From Sebaldella sp. (GTDB lineage Bacteria > Fusobacteriota > Fusobacteriia > Fusobacteriales > Leptotrichiaceae), in assembly GCA_018058425.1 (NCBI GenBank), contig JAGOZX010000026.1, forward strand, positions 1-39,046: 39,046 nucleotides of DNA. Reading direction: 5' to 3'. The notes under the pieces are model-generated. The model worked only from the letters and a program-made list of their open reading frames with translations, ran no database searches and was not told the DNA's origin. Each line of letters begins with the position of its first letter. Position 1 is the first letter of the stretch. Made by a program: the position numbers and the translations under genes. Below, in pieces: positions 28,631-36,674 of this stretch.

Positions 28631-29191
28631 TTAATTAACTTCTGTTGCTTCTACTTCCACTGCAACCTCTTCTTTTACTTCCTCAACTGCTTCTACAACT
28701 CCTGCTCCTTTTTGTTCTACTAAACCAGTTAATGCTACTGCTAACATTCTTACTGGAGATAGTAATCCAAAAGCTATTTGACCTAATAATTCGTCTCTAG
28801 ATGGTAATTTAGCAAGTGCTTCTACTATCGAAACATCTACTCTAGCTCCATCTACATATCCTGCTTTTATTTCAAATTTATCATTTAAAGTTTTTGAAAA
28901 GTCATAAACCAATTTTGATGGTCCTACTCCATCTTCAAAACCAAGTGCAAATGAAGTTGTTCCTTCTAAAACATCATCAAAGTCAGCATCTATTCCTGCT
29001 TCTTTTAACGCTATTTTAAAAAGTCTATTCTTAGCAACTAGATATTCAATTCCTGCTTCTCTAGCTCTTTTTCTTAGCTCAGTATCTTCATTTACTGTAA
29101 TCCCTTTATAATTTACAAATACCATTGCTTTCGCTTCTTTGATCTTATCTTTAAGTATACTTACTTGCTTTACTTTAGATTGTGCTGGCAT
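28631..29191 (-). CDS. rplJ: 50S ribosomal protein L10
   Basis: A 186-residue stalk base protein: KVKQVSILKDKIKEAKAMVF, NYKGITVNEDTELR and LVAKNRLFKIAL, followed by the L7/L12-binding C-terminal helix. The C-terminal tail is unusually rich in Val/Glu (KEEVAVEVEATEVN). The start is ATG 29191, with a very strong GAGGAGGTG; the longer frame would begin inside the attenuator structure. Autoregulated through the leader upstream. Confidence 0.96.
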   Translation of the reverse strand: MPAQSKVKQVSILKDKIKEAKAMVFVNYKGITVNEDTELRKRAREAGIEYLVAKNRLFKIALKEAGIDADFDDVLEGTTSFALGFEDGVGPSKLVYDFSKTLNDKFEIKAGYVDGARVDVSIVEALAKLPSRDELLGQIAFGLLSPVRMLAVALTGLVEQKGAGVVEAVEEVKEEVAVEVEATEVN

Positions 29192-29210
29192 TTTTTTCAC
29201 CTCCTCATAT

Positions 29211-29247
29211 AAAAAACCTCTGACTTGCAAAGACAATAACTCAGAGG
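29211..29247 (-). terminator. rplJ leader attenuator
   Basis: The minus-strand RNA contains CCUCUGA (29247-29241) and UCAGAGG (29223-29217), a 7-bp stem directly followed by UUUUUU, 20 bases before the rplJ ATG. The loop holds UGUCUUUG (29235-29228), the exact complement of an upstream CAAAGACA, giving a competing antiterminator. Confidence 0.8.
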
Positions 29248-29259
29248 ACAAACATAAAC

Positions 29260-29320
29260 TCTATGCTTAAAATACCTCGGTAGGGTTTACAGAAAAATCT
29301 CTAACCTACTGTCTTTGGCT
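29260..29320 (-). promoter_or_regulatory. L10 leader (ribosomal protein L10/L12 binding site)
   Basis: In the rplA-rplJ gap the RNA reads AGACAGUAGG, a bulged arm, then CCCUACCGAGGU, the conserved L10 leader kink-turn pattern. L10(L12)n binding to this RNA represses its own operon in many bacteria. Here the same left arm can pair with the attenuator loop, so protein binding would be expected to release the terminator. Confidence 0.8.
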
Positions 29321-29345
29321 TAAATTTTAAAAATATATATTCAAA

Positions 29346-30053
29346 TTACTTTGAAACAAATGTGTTAGCTAATAATGGATCTATTTTAATACCAGGACCC
29401 ATAGTTAACGAAATTGCAACTGTTCTTAAATATTGACCTTTTGATGCATCTGGTTTAAGTTTTATTATTTGATCAACAACAGTTTTAAAGTTTTCTTGTA
29501 TTTTATCTTTAGCAAAATCAACTTTTCCAATTGGTACATGGATTGAACCTAATTTATCTACTTTAAAAGCTAATTTTCCTTTTTTGAATTCATCAACAGT
29601 TTTTGCAACATCAGTTGTTACTGTTCCTGACTTAGGATTTGGCATTAAACCTTTAGTTCCTAATAATTTCCCTAATTTCCCTAACTTAGGCATCATATCA
29701 GGTGTAGCTATTACTAAATCAAAATCTAACCATCCACCTTGAATTTTTGCTATATAATCGTCATCTCCAGCATAGTCTGCACCAGCTTTTAATGCTTCAT
29801 CTATTTTATCTCCTGAAGTTATAACTAAAATCTTAACATTTTTACCAGTTCCATGAGGTAACACTACAGTTCCTCTTACTTGTTGATCAGCATGTCTAGG
29901 ATCTACACCTAATTTTACAGCTAACTCAACAGTTTCTACGAATTTAGCACTTTTAGTATCAAATAATAACTCTAATGCTTCTTCTGGTGTATATAATTTC
30001 ATTTTGTCTACTTTTTTAGCCATCTCTTGATATCTTTTTCCTTTTTTTGCCAT
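29346..30053 (-). CDS. rplA: 50S ribosomal protein L1
   Basis: A 235-residue protein of the ribosomal L1 stalk. Conserved features include [32 protein letters not shown] and the signature [20 protein letters not shown], followed by [11 protein letters not shown]. The start follows AAGGAGG. The preceding 58-base gap has a hairpin. L1 is generally the autoregulator of rplK-rplA. Confidence 0.97.
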   Translation of the reverse strand: MAKKGKRYQEMAKKVDKMKLYTPEEALELLFDTKSAKFVETVELAVKLGVDPRHADQQVRGTVVLPHGTGKNVKILVITSGDKIDEALKAGADYAGDDDYIAKIQGGWLDFDLVIATPDMMPKLGKLGKLLGTKGLMPNPKSGTVTTDVAKTVDEFKKGKLAFKVDKLGSIHVPIGKVDFAKDKIQENFKTVVDQIIKLKPDASKGQYLRTVAISLTMGPGIKIDPLLANTFVSK

Positions 30054-30071
30054 TCTTGACTTCCTCCTTTT

Positions 30072-30098
30072 GTGGTCATTGGGCTATAACCCTACCAC
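30072..30098 (-). promoter_or_regulatory. Hairpin upstream of rplA, possible L1 binding site
   Basis: Minus-strand RNA GUGGU / ACCAC encloses GGG-UUAUAG-CCC with an asymmetric internal loop (A opposite AAUG), ending about 10 bases before the Shine-Dalgarno. L1 is known to recognise an asymmetric internal loop in its mRNA, so this is a candidate, but the exact motif was not compared to an alignment. Confidence 0.4.
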
Positions 30099-30111
30099 TA
30101 AATATATAAAC

Positions 30112-30537
30112 CTATTCGCTTATTTTAATTCCCATACTTCTAGCAGTTCCTGCAATTACTTTCATTGCTGTTTCTATACTACCAGAGTTTAAATCAGGCA
30201 TTTTAGTTTCTGCTACTTCTTTTAATTGTGCTTTTGTAATAGTTCCAGCAACATCTTTTACTGAGTTTGCAGCACCTTTGTTTACTTTAGCTGCTTTTTT
30301 CAATAAATCTGATGCAGGAGATGTTTTTAAAACAAATGTGAAACTTCTATCAGCATAAACTGAAATTTCCACTGGTATTACGAACCCCATTTTGTCTTGT
30401 GTTTGTGCATTAAATGCTTTACAGAAATCCATAATATTAACACCATGTTGCCCTAAAGCCGGACCTACTGGTGGTGATGGATTTGCCTTCCCAGCGTCTA
30501 ATTGTAATTTTATTTTCGCAATTACTTCTTTTGCCAT
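30112..30537 (-). CDS. rplK: 50S ribosomal protein L11
   Basis: A 141-residue protein of the GTPase-associated centre. The N-terminal domain has the proline-rich [20 protein letters not shown], and the C-terminal RNA-binding domain ends with the signature [20 protein letters not shown] then ARSMGI. It starts behind GAGGAGG, 56 bases after nusG. The leader contains GUGG ... CCAC, a weaker hairpin than the one before rplA. Confidence 0.97.
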   Translation of the reverse strand: MAKEVIAKIKLQLDAGKANPSPPVGPALGQHGVNIMDFCKAFNAQTQDKMGFVIPVEISVYADRSFTFVLKTSPASDLLKKAAKVNKGAANSVKDVAGTITKAQLKEVAETKMPDLNSGSIETAMKVIAGTARSMGIKISE

Positions 30538-30593
30538 TTTTCTTTTCCTCCTCTGTGGTAAATGATCTCTCTCCCACTTAATTATCTATACTT

Positions 30594-31190
30594 TTATATC
30601 TTACGAACTTCGTGATATTCTAATTCCACTGGAGTCATTCTTCCAAATACCTCAACCATGACTTTTACTCTTCCATGTTCATAGTCTATTTCAGATATTT
30701 CTGCTTCTTGACCTTCGAATGAACCATTTTTTATTATAACTTTTTCGCCTACTTCTAGGTCTATATTAAATTCTATTTTTATATTTCCTTCATCATCTAA
30801 TCCTATTTTTGAAAGAAGATTTTTTGATTCTTCATCTGATAATGGAATTGGGTCACTTCCCACTCCTACGAATCCAGTTACTCCATTAGTATTTCTTATT
30901 ACATACCAAGCATCACTGTCTACTCTATATCCTAATCCAAGATCATTTTCTTCTTTTTTAGATAACATTTCTACCATAACATAACCTGGAAATAATTTTC
31001 TTGGGACTTTGACCATCTTCCCTCTTTTTTCTTCCATTACTTCTTCTTCAGGTACCAAAATACGAAATACTCTGTCTGTTAAATTTAAAGTTACTACACG
31101 TTTCTCTAAATCTGCTTTGACTTTTTTTTCATACCCTGAGTATGTATGTATTATATACCATTTTCTTTCCAAATTCTCATTTTCAGTCAT
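30594..31190 (-). CDS. nusG: Transcription termination/antitermination factor NusG
   Basis: A 198-residue NusG. The NGN domain starts KWYIIHTYSGYEKKVKADLE and includes KLFPGYVMVEM; the C-terminal KOW domain contains VGEKVIIKNGSFEGQEAEIS. It binds RNA polymerase and couples it to Rho or the ribosome. It starts behind AGGAGG, 9 bases after secE, the conserved secE-nusG pair. Confidence 0.97.
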   Translation of the reverse strand: MTENENLERKWYIIHTYSGYEKKVKADLEKRVVTLNLTDRVFRILVPEEEVMEEKRGKMVKVPRKLFPGYVMVEMLSKKEENDLGLGYRVDSDAWYVIRNTNGVTGFVGVGSDPIPLSDEESKNLLSKIGLDDEGNIKIEFNIDLEVGEKVIIKNGSFEGQEAEISEIDYEHGRVKVMVEVFGRMTPVELEYHEVRKI

Positions 31191-31199
31191 ATTATCCTC

Positions 31200-31379
31200 C
31201 TATTTACCTTTCAAAAAAGATATAAGTATAGATAACACCTTATTGAAACTTAGATCAAAACTGACCACCAACATAGAAATAAACAATGTTATTAATAAGA
31301 CAATAACAGTTACATGAAATACATCTTCTCTACTTGGCCAATATACCTTTTTATATTCATCTATTATTTCTTTTATCAT
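31200..31379 (-). CDS. secE: Preprotein translocase subunit SecE
   Basis: A 59-residue single-helix form of SecE. The conserved amphipathic segment EIIDEYKKVYWPSREDV precedes one membrane helix (VTVIVLLITLFISMLVVSF). It clamps SecY in the translocon. The start is ATG 31379; an in-frame GTG 12 bases upstream lies inside AGGAGTG and cannot be the start. Spacing from AGGAG to the ATG is a little long (11 bases). The gene begins 26 bases after tRNA-Trp. Confidence 0.93.
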   Translation of the reverse strand: MIKEIIDEYKKVYWPSREDVFHVTVIVLLITLFISMLVVSFDLSFNKVLSILISFLKGK

Positions 31380-31404
31380 AATTTTATTCACTCCTATATA
31401 AAAA

Positions 31405-31480
31405 TGGCAGGCCAGGAGGGACTCGAACCCGCAACCCTCGGTTTTGGAGACCGATGCTCTACCAATTGAGCCACTGACCT
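31405..31480 (-). tRNA. tRNA-Trp (CCA anticodon)
   Basis: A 76-base cloverleaf on the minus strand. The acceptor AGGUCAG pairs with CUGGCCU (one U-G), the anticodon loop is UCUCCAAAAC with CCA, the T loop is GGUUCGAGUCC, and the 3' CCA is encoded. It sits inside the ribosomal protein operon between rpmG and secE and must be cut out of that transcript. Confidence 0.98.
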
Positions 31481-31492
31481 AAACTCTTTTAA

Positions 31493-31642
31493 CTATTTCA
31501 CTTCTCTATAAAGAGTGTGTTTTCTTAATACTGGATTATACTTTCTAAGTTCGATTCTTTCTGGATGTGTCTTCTTGTTTTTAGTAGTCACATAATGTCT
31601 CAACTTAGTTTCAGTGCATTCCAAAATAACTTGTACTCTCAT
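31493..31642 (-). CDS. rpmG: 50S ribosomal protein L33
   Basis: A 49-residue gene. Translated, it begins [20 protein letters not shown] then [17 protein letters not shown] and ends in KHTLYREVK, the L33 pattern. It contains one cysteine only, so it is the zinc-free type. The start follows GGGAGG. It is the first gene of the operon that runs to rpoC, and the tRNA-Trp begins 12 bases after its stop. Confidence 0.95.
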   Translation of the reverse strand: MRVQVILECTETKLRHYVTTKNKKTHPERIELRKYNPVLRKHTLYREVK

Positions 31643-31695
31643 ACTTCTATCCCTCCCAATAAAAAATTGGTCTACCAGAATAAACTAGCTTTAAA

Positions 31696-31724
31696 ATTCT
31701 ATCATAAATATTACCCAATGTCAA
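31696..31724 (-). promoter_or_regulatory. Promoter of the rpmG-secE-nusG-rplK-rpoC operon
   Basis: Minus-strand TTGACA (31719-31724), 17-base spacer, TAGAAT (31696-31701): close to a perfect housekeeping promoter, about 50 bases before the rpmG ATG. The leader has a small CCAAT/ATTGG hairpin ahead of the Shine-Dalgarno. The rest of the gap up to 31815 shows no gene. Confidence 0.8.
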
Positions 31725-31814
31725 GTGCTATTTATGTTCCTCTTAATGGTAAAACTTGACAGAATTTATATTATTGCAATAGTTTTTTCAACAAACTGGT
31801 ATTATTATACATCT

Positions 31815-31847
31815 TTTTTTAAAAAATTGCAAAGAAAATATGCAATT
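31815..31847 (-). terminator. Terminator of the D-2-hydroxyacid dehydrogenase gene
   Basis: A 7-bp stem (AATTGCA with TGCAATT) and 9-base loop followed on the minus strand by TTTT, 34 bases after the dehydrogenase stop. It insulates the ribosomal operon promoter. Confidence 0.6.
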
Positions 31848-31880
31848 ATCTGTGTTTTTTTATTTTCACTATATTTATTT

Positions 31881-32846
31881 CTACTTTTTATACTTATTTA
31901 TTGCTGAATATGGTTCCATTCCATTTAATACATTCACTATGTTTTGAACAGCACAAAGAGCCATTTGATCTCGTGTTTCGAAAGTTGCATTTCCTATATG
32001 AGGTGTTAAAACCACATTTTTTATCTTCTTTAAAGCTTCTCCTATTTTTGGTTCAAATTCATAAACATCTAAGGCAGCTCCTTCGATTTTTTTATTTTCT
32101 AAAGCTTCTATTAATGCTTTTTCAGATACAATTGGTCCTCTCGCACAATTAATCAAATAAGCTGTTTTTTTCATCATATTAAACTCTTCTGTATCTATTA
32201 AATGTTTTAAGTCTTTCGTATATGCACTATTTATTGTTATAAAATCTGATGTTTTTAATAACTCTTCAAGAGCTACATATTTTGCTCCTAATTCTTTTTC
32301 TACTTCAGTTTCTTGTCTTAAAATATCATAATATATTATTGTTAATCCAAATCCTTTTGCTTTTCTGGCTACTGAACGTCCTATATTGCCAAAGCCAAGT
32401 ATTCCTAAAGTTTTCCCAGAAACTTCACGCCCTAAGAAAAATAATGGTGCCCAACCGCTAAAACCTTCTGTTCTACACAATTCATCCCCTTCTGGAATTC
32501 TTCTTGCTGCTGCTAATAATAGCCCCATTGTTAGTTCAGCGGTAGCTTCTGTGGACACAAGCGGTGTATTCGAAACAGGTATTCCTTTCTCTATGGCATA
32601 CTCATAGTCAATATTATCGAATCCTACACCAAAATTGGCAATTATCTTCAAATTTTTTGCACTATCAATTGTTTTTTTCCTCACTGGTGTTGATAATAAA
32701 CTAAGTATTGCATCTGCATTTTTCACTCTTTTTTGTAGTTCCTCTTCACTTATTAATCCATCTCCACTATAAATATCCAATTCATGTTCTTTTAGTTTTT
32801 CATATCCAATTTTTGGAATTTCTCCAGCTATAAAAATTTTTCCCAA
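31881..32846 (-). CDS. D-2-hydroxyacid dehydrogenase (NAD-dependent)
   Basis: A 321-residue enzyme of the D-isomer-specific dehydrogenase family. The nucleotide loop GFGNIG is at 151-156. The catalytic triad is R236 (NCARGP), E265 (DVYEFEP) and H283 (TPHIGNAT). It reduces a 2-keto acid; the closest style is the glyoxylate/hydroxypyruvate reductase group, but substrate is not predictable. The start is TTG 32846 with AAAGGTGAG just upstream, which removes a 32-residue extension that has no ribosome site and does not fit the family N-terminus (MGKIFIAGEIP). Monocistronic. Confidence 0.87.
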   Translation of the reverse strand: MGKIFIAGEIPKIGYEKLKEHELDIYSGDGLISEEELQKRVKNADAILSLLSTPVRKKTIDSAKNLKIIANFGVGFDNIDYEYAIEKGIPVSNTPLVSTEATAELTMGLLLAAARRIPEGDELCRTEGFSGWAPLFFLGREVSGKTLGILGFGNIGRSVARKAKGFGLTIIYYDILRQETEVEKELGAKYVALEELLKTSDFITINSAYTKDLKHLIDTEEFNMMKKTAYLINCARGPIVSEKALIEALENKKIEGAALDVYEFEPKIGEALKKIKNVVLTPHIGNATFETRDQMALCAVQNIVNVLNGMEPYSAINKYKK

Positions 32847-32970
32847 TTTTCTCACCTTTCTTTTACTATATAATAAAAAATAGTAAAATATTTTAAATAT
32901 ATAATAACTACTTAGTATTTTAAAGTCAATAGTTTGAATCATTATATTTAAAATTATTTTACTAATTTTT

Positions 32971-33019
32971 TTAAAAGGGGATCAGCATAAATACCTGATG
33001 TTTAACAGACTCTCCCCTT
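32971..33019 (-). terminator. Terminator of the PTS gene
   Basis: Minus-strand RNA folds with outer AAGGGG/CCCCUU and inner AUCAG/CUGAU, separated by an unpaired stretch on one side, followed by a short UU run. It lies 35 bases after the PTS stop. The large asymmetric bulge makes it a less standard terminator. Confidence 0.5.
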
Positions 33020-33053
33020 CTCTTCCATACCTAGATAAAAGAAAAACTAAAGT

Positions 33054-34469
33054 TTAACCTTTTTTATCTATTTGTCTATTCATATAGATAATAACATTTG
33101 TAACTTCTGGACCAATTACAATTTGTATATTTTTTTCATCTGTTTTTATCACCGCATGCGCTCCAGTTTGTTTTAGCTTAATTTCATTCACTAGATTGGT
33201 ATCAATTAGTTCTATCCTTAATCTAGTAATACAATTTTGAAATGAAACGATATTTTCTTTTCCACCAATATTCTCTATAATCTTTTTAGCCATGTACTCA
33301 TAGTTTTTATGTGATAACATCAAATTTTCTTCTTCTTCTATTGACTCATCCCCGTACTCTACTTCATCTTCTCTACCTATTACTTTAATATTAAACTTTA
33401 TAATCAAAAAATAAAAAGTAAAATAATATAGTATAAAAAAGAATATTCCTACTGGTATAATAATCCAAGTATTTATTCCCTTATTAAAGTTAAGTATAAA
33501 ATCTACTATTCCAGTACCAAATGAAAATCCTAATCTTACATCAAATATATACAATATTGCGAATGCTAAACCTGTATAAATACAATGAATAAAATATAGT
33601 AATGGAGAAGCAAATAAAAATGAAAATTCTACTGGTTCAGTAATTCCTGTAATAAGAGAAGTTATTGATCCTGAACTCATAAGTCCCTTTACATTGTCTC
33701 TTCTGCTTTTTTTAGCAGCATTAGTTATTGCTAAAGCTATTGCTGGAATACCAAACATCATTATTACAAAAAAACCTACTAAAAATGAACCTGATGTGGC
33801 GTCTCCTGCTATAAATCTTGGGATTTCTCCTGTGATAATATTTCCCTTAGAATCTTTATACTCTCCTAAAGCAAAATAAATATAGGAATTCAGTACATGA
33901 TGAAGACCAAACGGTATTAATAGTCTATTTAAAAAACCAAATAGAAATACACCTACAGCTCCTAGTTTAACCATTCCATGTGCAAATTTATCGATACCAT
34001 TCTGCATAAATGGCCAAACGATACCAAGGATTCCAGAGGCTGCTATCATAGTAGGAATAATTACACTTATTGGAGTTTTTTCTCCTCCAAAAAATGACAG
34101 AACACTTGGTAATTCAGTGTTTTTAAATTTATTATAAATATATGCTGCAATTAAACCTGCTACTATTCCTCCGAATACACCCATATTAAGATCGGGATTC
34201 ATTATTTTCAGTCCCTCTTTTAATATTATTAATGATAAAAAACCAGTAATTGCTGGAATCGCTTTATCTTTTGATTTAGCAAAACCAATTACAATACTAA
34301 GCGCAAATAACATATCCATATTAGCAAATATTGTCCCAGCTGCTCCCAATAATGGAATATTTAACATATCATCTGCGCCAAACCTAATTATTAACCCAGC
34401 TATTGGCAGAGCTGCTATTGGAAATAAAACTGATCTACCTAACTTTTGCATAAAAGCTTTAAATGTCAT
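33054..34469 (-). CDS. PTS transporter EIICB, N-acetylglucosamine/glucose type
   Basis: A 471-residue sugar transporter. The EIIC part (about 1-370) has about ten hydrophobic helices and motifs of the NagE/PtsG group: FPIAALPIAGLIIRFG, LIPFGLHHVLNSYIYF, and RFIAGDATSGSFLVGFF; the RF-AGD pattern favours the GlcNAc branch. An acidic linker follows (YGDESIEEEENL), then the EIIB domain with phospho-cysteine C413 in NCITRLR. There is no EIIA domain, so a separate glucose-type EIIA is needed. The start is ATG 34469, with AGGAGG at 7 bases; the longer frame overlaps it. Lies 57 bases after the ChbG-like gene and behind the antitermination leader. Confidence 0.88.
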   Translation of the reverse strand: MTFKAFMQKLGRSVLFPIAALPIAGLIIRFGADDMLNIPLLGAAGTIFANMDMLFALSIVIGFAKSKDKAIPAITGFLSLIILKEGLKIMNPDLNMGVFGGIVAGLIAAYIYNKFKNTELPSVLSFFGGEKTPISVIIPTMIAASGILGIVWPFMQNGIDKFAHGMVKLGAVGVFLFGFLNRLLIPFGLHHVLNSYIYFALGEYKDSKGNIITGEIPRFIAGDATSGSFLVGFFVIMMFGIPAIALAITNAAKKSRRDNVKGLMSSGSITSLITGITEPVEFSFLFASPLLYFIHCIYTGLAFAILYIFDVRLGFSFGTGIVDFILNFNKGINTWIIIPVGIFFFILYYFTFYFLIIKFNIKVIGREDEVEYGDESIEEEENLMLSHKNYEYMAKKIIENIGGKENIVSFQNCITRLRIELIDTNLVNEIKLKQTGAHAVIKTDEKNIQIVIGPEVTNVIIYMNRQIDKKG

Positions 34470-34526
34470 CTTCATTCCTCCTAATAATTTTAAAATTAAA
34501 AAGTCCATTAGTTTATAAGTTCTATA

Positions 34527-35267
34527 TTATAATTCTCCAAAATTAACTAACTTAAAGTAGCTGCTATTTTTAAACTCTTTCACTCTCTTATTATCTATTA
34601 GAAATGCTGTTTCATCTAATCTTGGAAGTGTAAAAGAAGAATTTTCTAATAAAAATTTATCCAAATAACTAGGATGTGTCATTACCTCTATCGAATCATT
34701 TTTTTCAAAAAGTGTAACTATATCTTCTATACTATCTAATACTTTATTATATTCTAATTCAAATGAATCTGTTGTCTTTACATCACATTCCTCTAATAGT
34801 TTATTCGCTATATTTCTTCTTACTGGAAGATTATACTTTCCAGCTAACTCTAAATATACTTTATAAAGTTCACCAAAACTATTTATATGATGGTGACTGT
34901 CAAGATGTGTAGGTATTAAATCAAATGATAGGAATCTTTGTATTTGCGCATCCCATTCCCTATACACTTCATTTAAATCCACATGAAAATCTGAATTTTC
35001 ATAATATGATAGTTTTTTAAAATTTCCATTTCCATCAACTATAGTTTTATGGTCACTTAGTAAGGGTTTTCCAAATGTTAGTACTAGGTGAACCCCAATT
35101 CCTAGTGTTGGAGTATTTTTAGCTAATAATACAGCATGCTCTGTTGACTCTGTATTTACCATCATTGTAGTTGAGGTTAATATTCCTATTTTATGTGCAT
35201 CTAAAATCCCATAACTTACAGCTCTTGAATAACCAAAATCATCAGCATTAATAATCAATTTTTTCAT
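34527..35267 (-). CDS. ChbG/YdjC-family carbohydrate deacetylase
   Basis: A 246-residue protein with NADDFG at residues 7-12 (metal-binding Asp), GVHLVLTFG near 58, the HLDSHHH block near 120 and MTHPSYLD near 195. ChbG removes an acetyl group from chitobiose 6-phosphate in E. coli, and family members act on acetylated sugars delivered by PTS. It is the first gene after the RAT/terminator leader and is followed by a GlcNAc-type PTS, consistent with processing an acetylated amino-sugar phosphate. The start follows GGAGGAAAA. The substrate is inferred. Confidence 0.85.
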   Translation of the reverse strand: MKKLIINADDFGYSRAVSYGILDAHKIGILTSTTMMVNTESTEHAVLLAKNTPTLGIGVHLVLTFGKPLLSDHKTIVDGNGNFKKLSYYENSDFHVDLNEVYREWDAQIQRFLSFDLIPTHLDSHHHINSFGELYKVYLELAGKYNLPVRRNIANKLLEECDVKTTDSFELEYNKVLDSIEDIVTLFEKNDSIEVMTHPSYLDKFLLENSSFTLPRLDETAFLIDNKRVKEFKNSSYFKLVNFGEL

Positions 35268-35322
35268 TTTTCCTCCTATATAATATAATTTTTTAAACTA
35301 ATCAGCATATATTTTATGAAAT

Positions 35323-35382
35323 AAAAAAAGCAATAACTAAAAATTTTATATAATTATTATATAAAAAATTTTTAGCTATTGC
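35323..35382 (-). terminator. Conditional terminator in the chbG-PTS leader
   Basis: A long stem GCAATAGCTAAAAATTTT / AAAATTTTTAGTTATTGC (18 bp, one G-U) followed on the minus strand by TTTTTTT, in the 188 bases between the antiterminator gene and chbG. Its left arm overlaps the RAT site. Confidence 0.9.
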
Positions 35383-35403
35383 CTGACTGAACAGTTACAC
35401 GCT
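35374..35403 (-). promoter_or_regulatory. RAT (ribonucleic antiterminator) site
   Basis: Minus-strand sequence AGCGTGTAACTGTTCAGTCAGG then CAATAGCT resembles LicT/SacT RAT elements: ACTG and T-CAGGCA halves around a short loop. The last 9 bases are also the left arm of the terminator, so folding is mutually exclusive. The neighbouring BglG-type protein is the natural ligand. Confidence 0.75.
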
Positions 35404-35455
35404 GAGTATTTAATTAATAAAGTCTACCACATAAAAGCTAAAAGTCAATACCAAT

Positions 35456-36301
35456 TTAAAAGATTTCTAAGTCTTTTGACTTAATTTTAGCTAGATGAAT
35501 TGTTATATAACCTATTTCATCTTCTGAAAATTCTATTAAATAAAAATTTTTTGCAAATAATGCAACTTTTTTTGATATCTTATAATACTTTTTCAATTTG
35601 ACCTTTATTTCTGGTAATAAGATATTTTCTATTTTTATATTATTTTTTACTCTATTAACTGCAAATTTCAAATGAGTCAATAACCTTATAAAATCTGGAC
35701 TATTTTTATCTATAGTCTGTCCTAATTCTTTTTCAATAACTTTCATAAGGTCATAGATTAATTTTAGCTGTTCAGATGTTTCAGATGCTTTTACTCCCCT
35801 TATTGCAGCATGGACATGCATTGAAATAAAACCTATTTCATCTTTTACTAATTTATTATCTAATTTACTATTTAAGTCATTTATAAACCTTTCTGAAATA
35901 CTATATTCCTGAAAATATAACATTTTTATTTCTTCAAGAAATGGATTTTTTATAATTGTACCATACTTAGTTCTTTCAATAGCAAAGGTAATGTGACTTA
36001 GCATTGTTATATGAAAATGACTGCTTAACTTTCCTTCTAATTCATCATCAATTATTTTCATACTCTCTTCTACTATACCAATTAATTCTTTATCTATAGA
36101 ATTAGTTATTTCATTAAAGTACCCTTTATCTTTTTCATCAATTGGCTGATATAGTTTATCAATATCAGTTTTCAAAATAGCCATATCTACTTTTTTATTA
36201 AAGCCAATCCCTTTACCAACAGCAATCATTTCAGTATTATCATCTGTATTTTCACACAAAACTACATTATTACTAAAGATTTTTATTATTTTTAAAATCA
36301 A
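35456..36301 (-). CDS. BglG/LicT-family transcription antiterminator
   Basis: A 281-residue antiterminator. The N-terminal RNA-binding domain (about 1-55) has KIIKIFSNNVVLC and MIAVGKGIGFNK, both typical. PRD1 contains HITFAIERTKYG and EIGFISMHVHAA; PRD2 contains LLTHLKFAVNRVKNN and EIGYITIHLA. Histidines in the PRDs are normally phosphorylated by PTS proteins to sense sugar. The start is TTG 36301 with GGTGGG upstream; the longer frame from ATG 36316 lacks a ribosome site. It lies just before the RAT leader of chbG-PTS and may itself be read from its own promoter. Confidence 0.87.
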   Translation of the reverse strand: MILKIIKIFSNNVVLCENTDDNTEMIAVGKGIGFNKKVDMAILKTDIDKLYQPIDEKDKGYFNEITNSIDKELIGIVEESMKIIDDELEGKLSSHFHITMLSHITFAIERTKYGTIIKNPFLEEIKMLYFQEYSISERFINDLNSKLDNKLVKDEIGFISMHVHAAIRGVKASETSEQLKLIYDLMKVIEKELGQTIDKNSPDFIRLLTHLKFAVNRVKNNIKIENILLPEIKVKLKKYYKISKKVALFAKNFYLIEFSEDEIGYITIHLAKIKSKDLEIF

Positions 36302-36350
36302 TATAAGCCCACCCATTTAAAATAAAATTATAGTATTTAAACTAATATAA

Positions 36351-36378
36351 TTTATACCATGAAAACTCAAAAATTCAA
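36351..36378 (-). promoter_or_regulatory. Promoter of the antiterminator gene
   Basis: Minus-strand TTGAAT (36373-36378), 16-base spacer, TATAAA (36351-36356) with TGG just before it (extended -10). It lies about 50 bases before the TTG start. Confidence 0.55.
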
Positions 36379-36611
36379 GTTTAATTTTTATAGCTAACCT
36401 TAGTTGAGTCATAAAAATTTTAATCAAATAAAAAAAGTAGCCTTATTTTTTAATCTAATTGGTCAAAACTTTTAGGGTCTAGTTTCATAGAAAGTGTTTA
36501 AATTTAAATACTTATTCAGAAAAAAGGGTTAAACTTTAGTATATTTTATCAATTTTTTTTGTTGCCTCGCTTGATTTAACGATCTGTGAGCAACCATTTT
36601 TTGTAGAATTT
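36379..36611. other. Non-coding AT-rich gap
   Basis: No open frame with a ribosome site was found. It holds a near-palindrome GTGTTTAAATTTAAATAC and a 9-bp hairpin with one bulge (GTTGC...GCAAC, 36561-36594) flanked by T and A runs. These may be old terminator or element ends; no function is assigned. Confidence 0.4.
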
Positions 36612-36641
36612 AAAAACGACGGCAAAATGATCCGTCGTTTT
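36612..36641 (-). terminator. Terminator of the VOC protein gene
   Basis: A perfect 10-bp stem AAAACGACGG / CCGTCGTTTT, 9-base loop, followed by TTTTT-like sequence on the minus strand, 34 bases after the stop. Confidence 0.85.
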
Positions 36642-36674
36642 GACTTATATTAATTATATAAGCACTGTTTAAAT

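Noticed and set aside
29192..29251. Longer N-terminus for L10
   Set aside because: The extra codons lie inside the leader attenuator, and ATG 29191 has a near-perfect Shine-Dalgarno.
31565..31907. Plus-strand frames opposite rpmG and its promoter
   Set aside because: They are antisense to a clear ribosomal protein gene and its consensus promoter, lack ribosome sites, and encode low-complexity hydrophobic peptides from AT-rich DNA.
36561..36594. Bulged hairpin as a regulatory RNA
   Set aside because: It has 9 pairs with a bulge and no link to a gene start; it is more likely chance or the trace of an old element, so it is listed only within the gap description.
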